Source of the DNA: Chryseobacterium sp. T16E-39
Lineage (GTDB): Bacteria; Bacteroidota; Bacteroidia; Flavobacteriales; Weeksellaceae
Direction of reading: 5' to 3'
DNA: 64,000 bases
NCBI RefSeq assembly: GCF_002216065.1
Contig: NZ_CP022282.1
Span: forward strand, 1,240,001 to 1,304,000
Shown here: one piece after another, positions 62,834-64,000 of the stretch
Layout: each line of letters begins with the position of its first letter
Position numbering within the stretch: the first letter of the stretch is position 1
Program-made: the position numbers and the translations under genes
The notes under the pieces: model-generated
The model's input: the letters and a program-made list of their open reading frames with translations, nothing else
Told to the model about the DNA's origin: nothing
Databases searched by the model: none

Positions 62834-62862
62834 AATCCTCAACTTCGGTTGAGGATTTTTTA
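62834..62862 (+). terminator. UUCG-capped intrinsic terminator, first of three
   Basis: AATCCTCAAC pairs with GTTGAGGATT around a TTCG tetraloop, followed by TTTT. Confidence 0.88.
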
Positions 62863-62870
62863 TTATATTT

Positions 62871-62907
62871 AACACATCTTGTGATCTAATCACATTTGTG
62901 TTTTTTT
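62871..62907 (+). terminator. Terminator-like bipartite hairpin, second of three
   Basis: TGTGAT pairs with ATCACA around CTA (62880-62894) and outer AACACA pairs with TGTGTT across small internal loops; TTTTTT follows. Confidence 0.6.
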
Positions 62908-62910
62908 AAG

Positions 62911-62930
62911 CCTTCTTCGGAAGGTTTTTT
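62911..62930 (+). terminator. UUCG-capped intrinsic terminator, third of three
   Basis: CCTTC pairs with GAAGG around a TTCG tetraloop (62916-62919), followed by TTTTTT. Confidence 0.75.
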
Positions 62931-63069
62931 CATGTTCTAAAATTAGTAGAAGAATCAACTGCAAAAGCAGTAGCTACAGGAAAAAAAGTATCTGTCTCCG
63001 ACTTTTTCAAGAAAAAATAAGAATAATAAGGTATTAAACTAAAAAAATAATGTGCATATTTTTGTCATT

Positions 63070-63888
63070 CTATTCTCCAAAATCTGATCTCTGATGAATT
63101 TTTGTGGGACTATAACCAAATTGTTTTTTAAAAGCATATGAAAAATGAGAAAGGTCCTCAAACCCAATTTCAATATAAATATCTGAGGCAGTCTTTCCCA
63201 TTTCAGTGATCAGAAAATAAGCCTCATTCAATCGTTTTTGCAATATCCATTGATGGGGTGAAGCATGGAAAACTTTTTCAAAATCACGCTTAAAGGTCGC
63301 AAGGCTTCTCCCTGTGAGATATGCAAAACGCTCTAGATTGACATTATACCTGTAGTTTTGATTCATAAAGACCTCGAGATCAATTTTATGAGGCTGCGAA
63401 AAATCAAAAAGAATATTTCTCAGATCCGGCTGTGACTGCAATAAGATCAGCAAAAGTTCTTTTGCCTTCAGATCGATCAATGATTTATTATTTAGATGAT
63501 CACTATCAATAATAGTTTGAAGAGAAATCAAATAATTTTGAAGCAGGGCGTTCATAGGTATAGGAACAAGTGCCTGTACGGGTACAAAATGATCAGCGGA
63601 AAGGTCATATTCACGGGCCATATTCACCAGCATTTCTTCTCCTAAATAAATATTCATGCTTTCAAAAACTCCATTTTCTGGAGGATATTTTACAAACTTC
63701 ACAAGCTGATTTTTCCTGATAAGATTGAAATCACCCTCCTCTGCTCTATATTTTTCTTTACCATCAGCAAGAACAAAGCTTCCCGATAGTTGAAACGAAA
63801 GGGTATGCTGAGGAACAAAATTTTCCCCTTTTCTGCTTAGTTCGTGATAGCAGGAATAAACAATGCCTGAATTCTCTTTCTTTGCCAT
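63070..63888 (-). CDS. AraC-family transcriptional regulator
   Basis: The 272-residue protein has an N-terminal cupin-like domain (FVLADGKEKYRAEEGDFNLIRKNQLVKF) and an AraC HTH pair (RFAYLTGRSLATFKRDFEKVFHASPHQW and TASDIYIEIGFEDLSHFSYAFKKQFGYSPTKIHQ). It is the downstream neighbour of a gene running off the right edge on the same strand, from which it is separated by a terminator, so no target is visible in the window. Confidence 0.9.
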   Translation of the reverse strand: MAKKENSGIVYSCYHELSRKGENFVPQHTLSFQLSGSFVLADGKEKYRAEEGDFNLIRKNQLVKFVKYPPENGVFESMNIYLGEEMLVNMAREYDLSADHFVPVQALVPIPMNALLQNYLISLQTIIDSDHLNNKSLIDLKAKELLLILLQSQPDLRNILFDFSQPHKIDLEVFMNQNYRYNVNLERFAYLTGRSLATFKRDFEKVFHASPHQWILQKRLNEAYFLITEMGKTASDIYIEIGFEDLSHFSYAFKKQFGYSPTKIHQRSDFGE

Positions 63889-63897
63889 ATAGATAAA

Positions 63898-63925
63898 TCA
63901 GGCGTTATTTTCTGATAACGCCTGA
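63898..63925 (-). terminator. Intrinsic terminator between the edge gene and the AraC gene
   Basis: A perfect 11-bp stem (63898-63908 with 63915-63925) around a 6-nt loop. The following minus-strand sequence is only weakly T-rich (TTTATCT), so strength is uncertain. Confidence 0.6.
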
Positions 63926-63939
63926 TCAAATTTACATTA

Positions 63940-64000
63940 TTATTTCAAAATTGCTTTGGCCTCAAGATAAGCCCCTAATCCATACACTCCAAATTCACGC
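63940..64000 (-). CDS. C-terminal end of an unidentified gene (partial)
   Basis: The minus strand is open from the right edge to TAA at 63940-63942 and reads REFGVYGLGAYLEAKAILK. Only about 20 codons are visible, so the protein cannot be identified; the GVYGLGAYL pattern resembles the ends of some glycoside hydrolases. It precedes the AraC gene on the same strand. Confidence 0.5.
   Translation of the reverse strand, partial: REFGVYGLGAYLEAKAILK

Noticed and set aside
62494..62835. 113-codon frame on the plus strand over the GNAT gene
   Set aside because: It is antisense to a well supported acetyltransferase for a third of its length and has no recognisable domain.
62880..62894. TGTGATCTAATCACA as a CRP-type binding site
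   Set aside because: Spacing is one base shorter than the CRP consensus, it lies inside a terminator-like hairpin, and no gene with a nearby start depends on it.

Overview
The window looks like a chromosomal segment of a Chryseobacterium-like member of the Flavobacteriia (Bacteroidota). It is AT-rich. Many genes are preceded by the Bacteroidota -7 promoter motif TAnnTTTG and by A-rich rather than Shine-Dalgarno leaders. One protein ends in a type IX secretion (T9SS) sorting domain. Family-typical genes include LytS/LytTR signalling pairs with a propeller sensor, a histone H1-like mini-protein, a C-x7-C-x6-C-x4-C family of GG-leader peptides, and AraC regulators fused to seven membrane helices. 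No rRNA, CRISPR array, complete insertion sequence or prophage is visible. Genus-level placement is inferred from this gene content.

Layout. 1-1281: blaI-blaR1-type protease/repressor pair, running off the left edge. 1539-3348: small secreted, membrane and AhpD-like proteins. 3416-3827: four identical tandem initiator tRNAs. 3929-8267: housekeeping genes (YciO/YrdC protein, YaaA, PrmC) followed by a CHMI-like isomerase, a serine beta-lactamase-fold lipoprotein and a DUF4180 protein. 8218-10016: two overlapping short-chain dehydrogenase genes. 10161-16996: membrane AraC regulator, rhomboid protease and topoisomerase IV (parE, a small membrane protein, parC). 17138-20765: a large propeller sensor kinase with its LytTR regulator. 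20991-23714: glycine-zipper lipoprotein, papain-like YiiX-type hydrolase and a T9SS cargo protein. 23824-24971: a methionine-aminotransferase-like gene broken by one frameshift. 25044-26834: SDR and AraC genes. 26936-28894: a tandem array of six intact and one decayed cysteine-rich double-glycine-leader peptides, the most unusual locus here. 28898-35606: calcium-repeat lipoprotein, YchF, ferritin, GH10-like (DUF187) lipoprotein and TypA. 36090-36528: a broken GIY-YIG nuclease gene bracketed by inverted copies of a 24-nt palindrome. 36654-44380: YceI, O-methyltransferase, Tex, RDD protein, M28 peptidase, secreted protein and histone H1-like protein. 44710-54716: SWI2/SNF2 helicase, AraC/MFS pair, second LytS/LytTR pair and a TPR membrane regulator. 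55466-64000: SRPBCC protein, MFS/AraC divergon, SDR and FAD dehydrogenase, two GNATs, a cluster of terminator hairpins, and another AraC regulator.

How genes work together. Several modules pair a regulator with its presumed target: BlaI with BlaR1 around a TACA-N2-TGTA dyad, AraC with MFS at 48136-50347 and at 56593-58891, AraC with SDR at 25044-26834, and LytS with LytTR at 17138-20765 and 50593-52404. The second LytS/LytTR operon is preceded by two direct repeats spaced 21 bp, as expected for a LytTR-type site. The peptide array carries a leader matching the C39-peptidase ABC-exporter consensus, but no exporter or modifying enzyme lies in this window, so any maturation machinery must be encoded elsewhere. 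Functions of hypothetical proteins and all regulatory sites are inferences from sequence alone.
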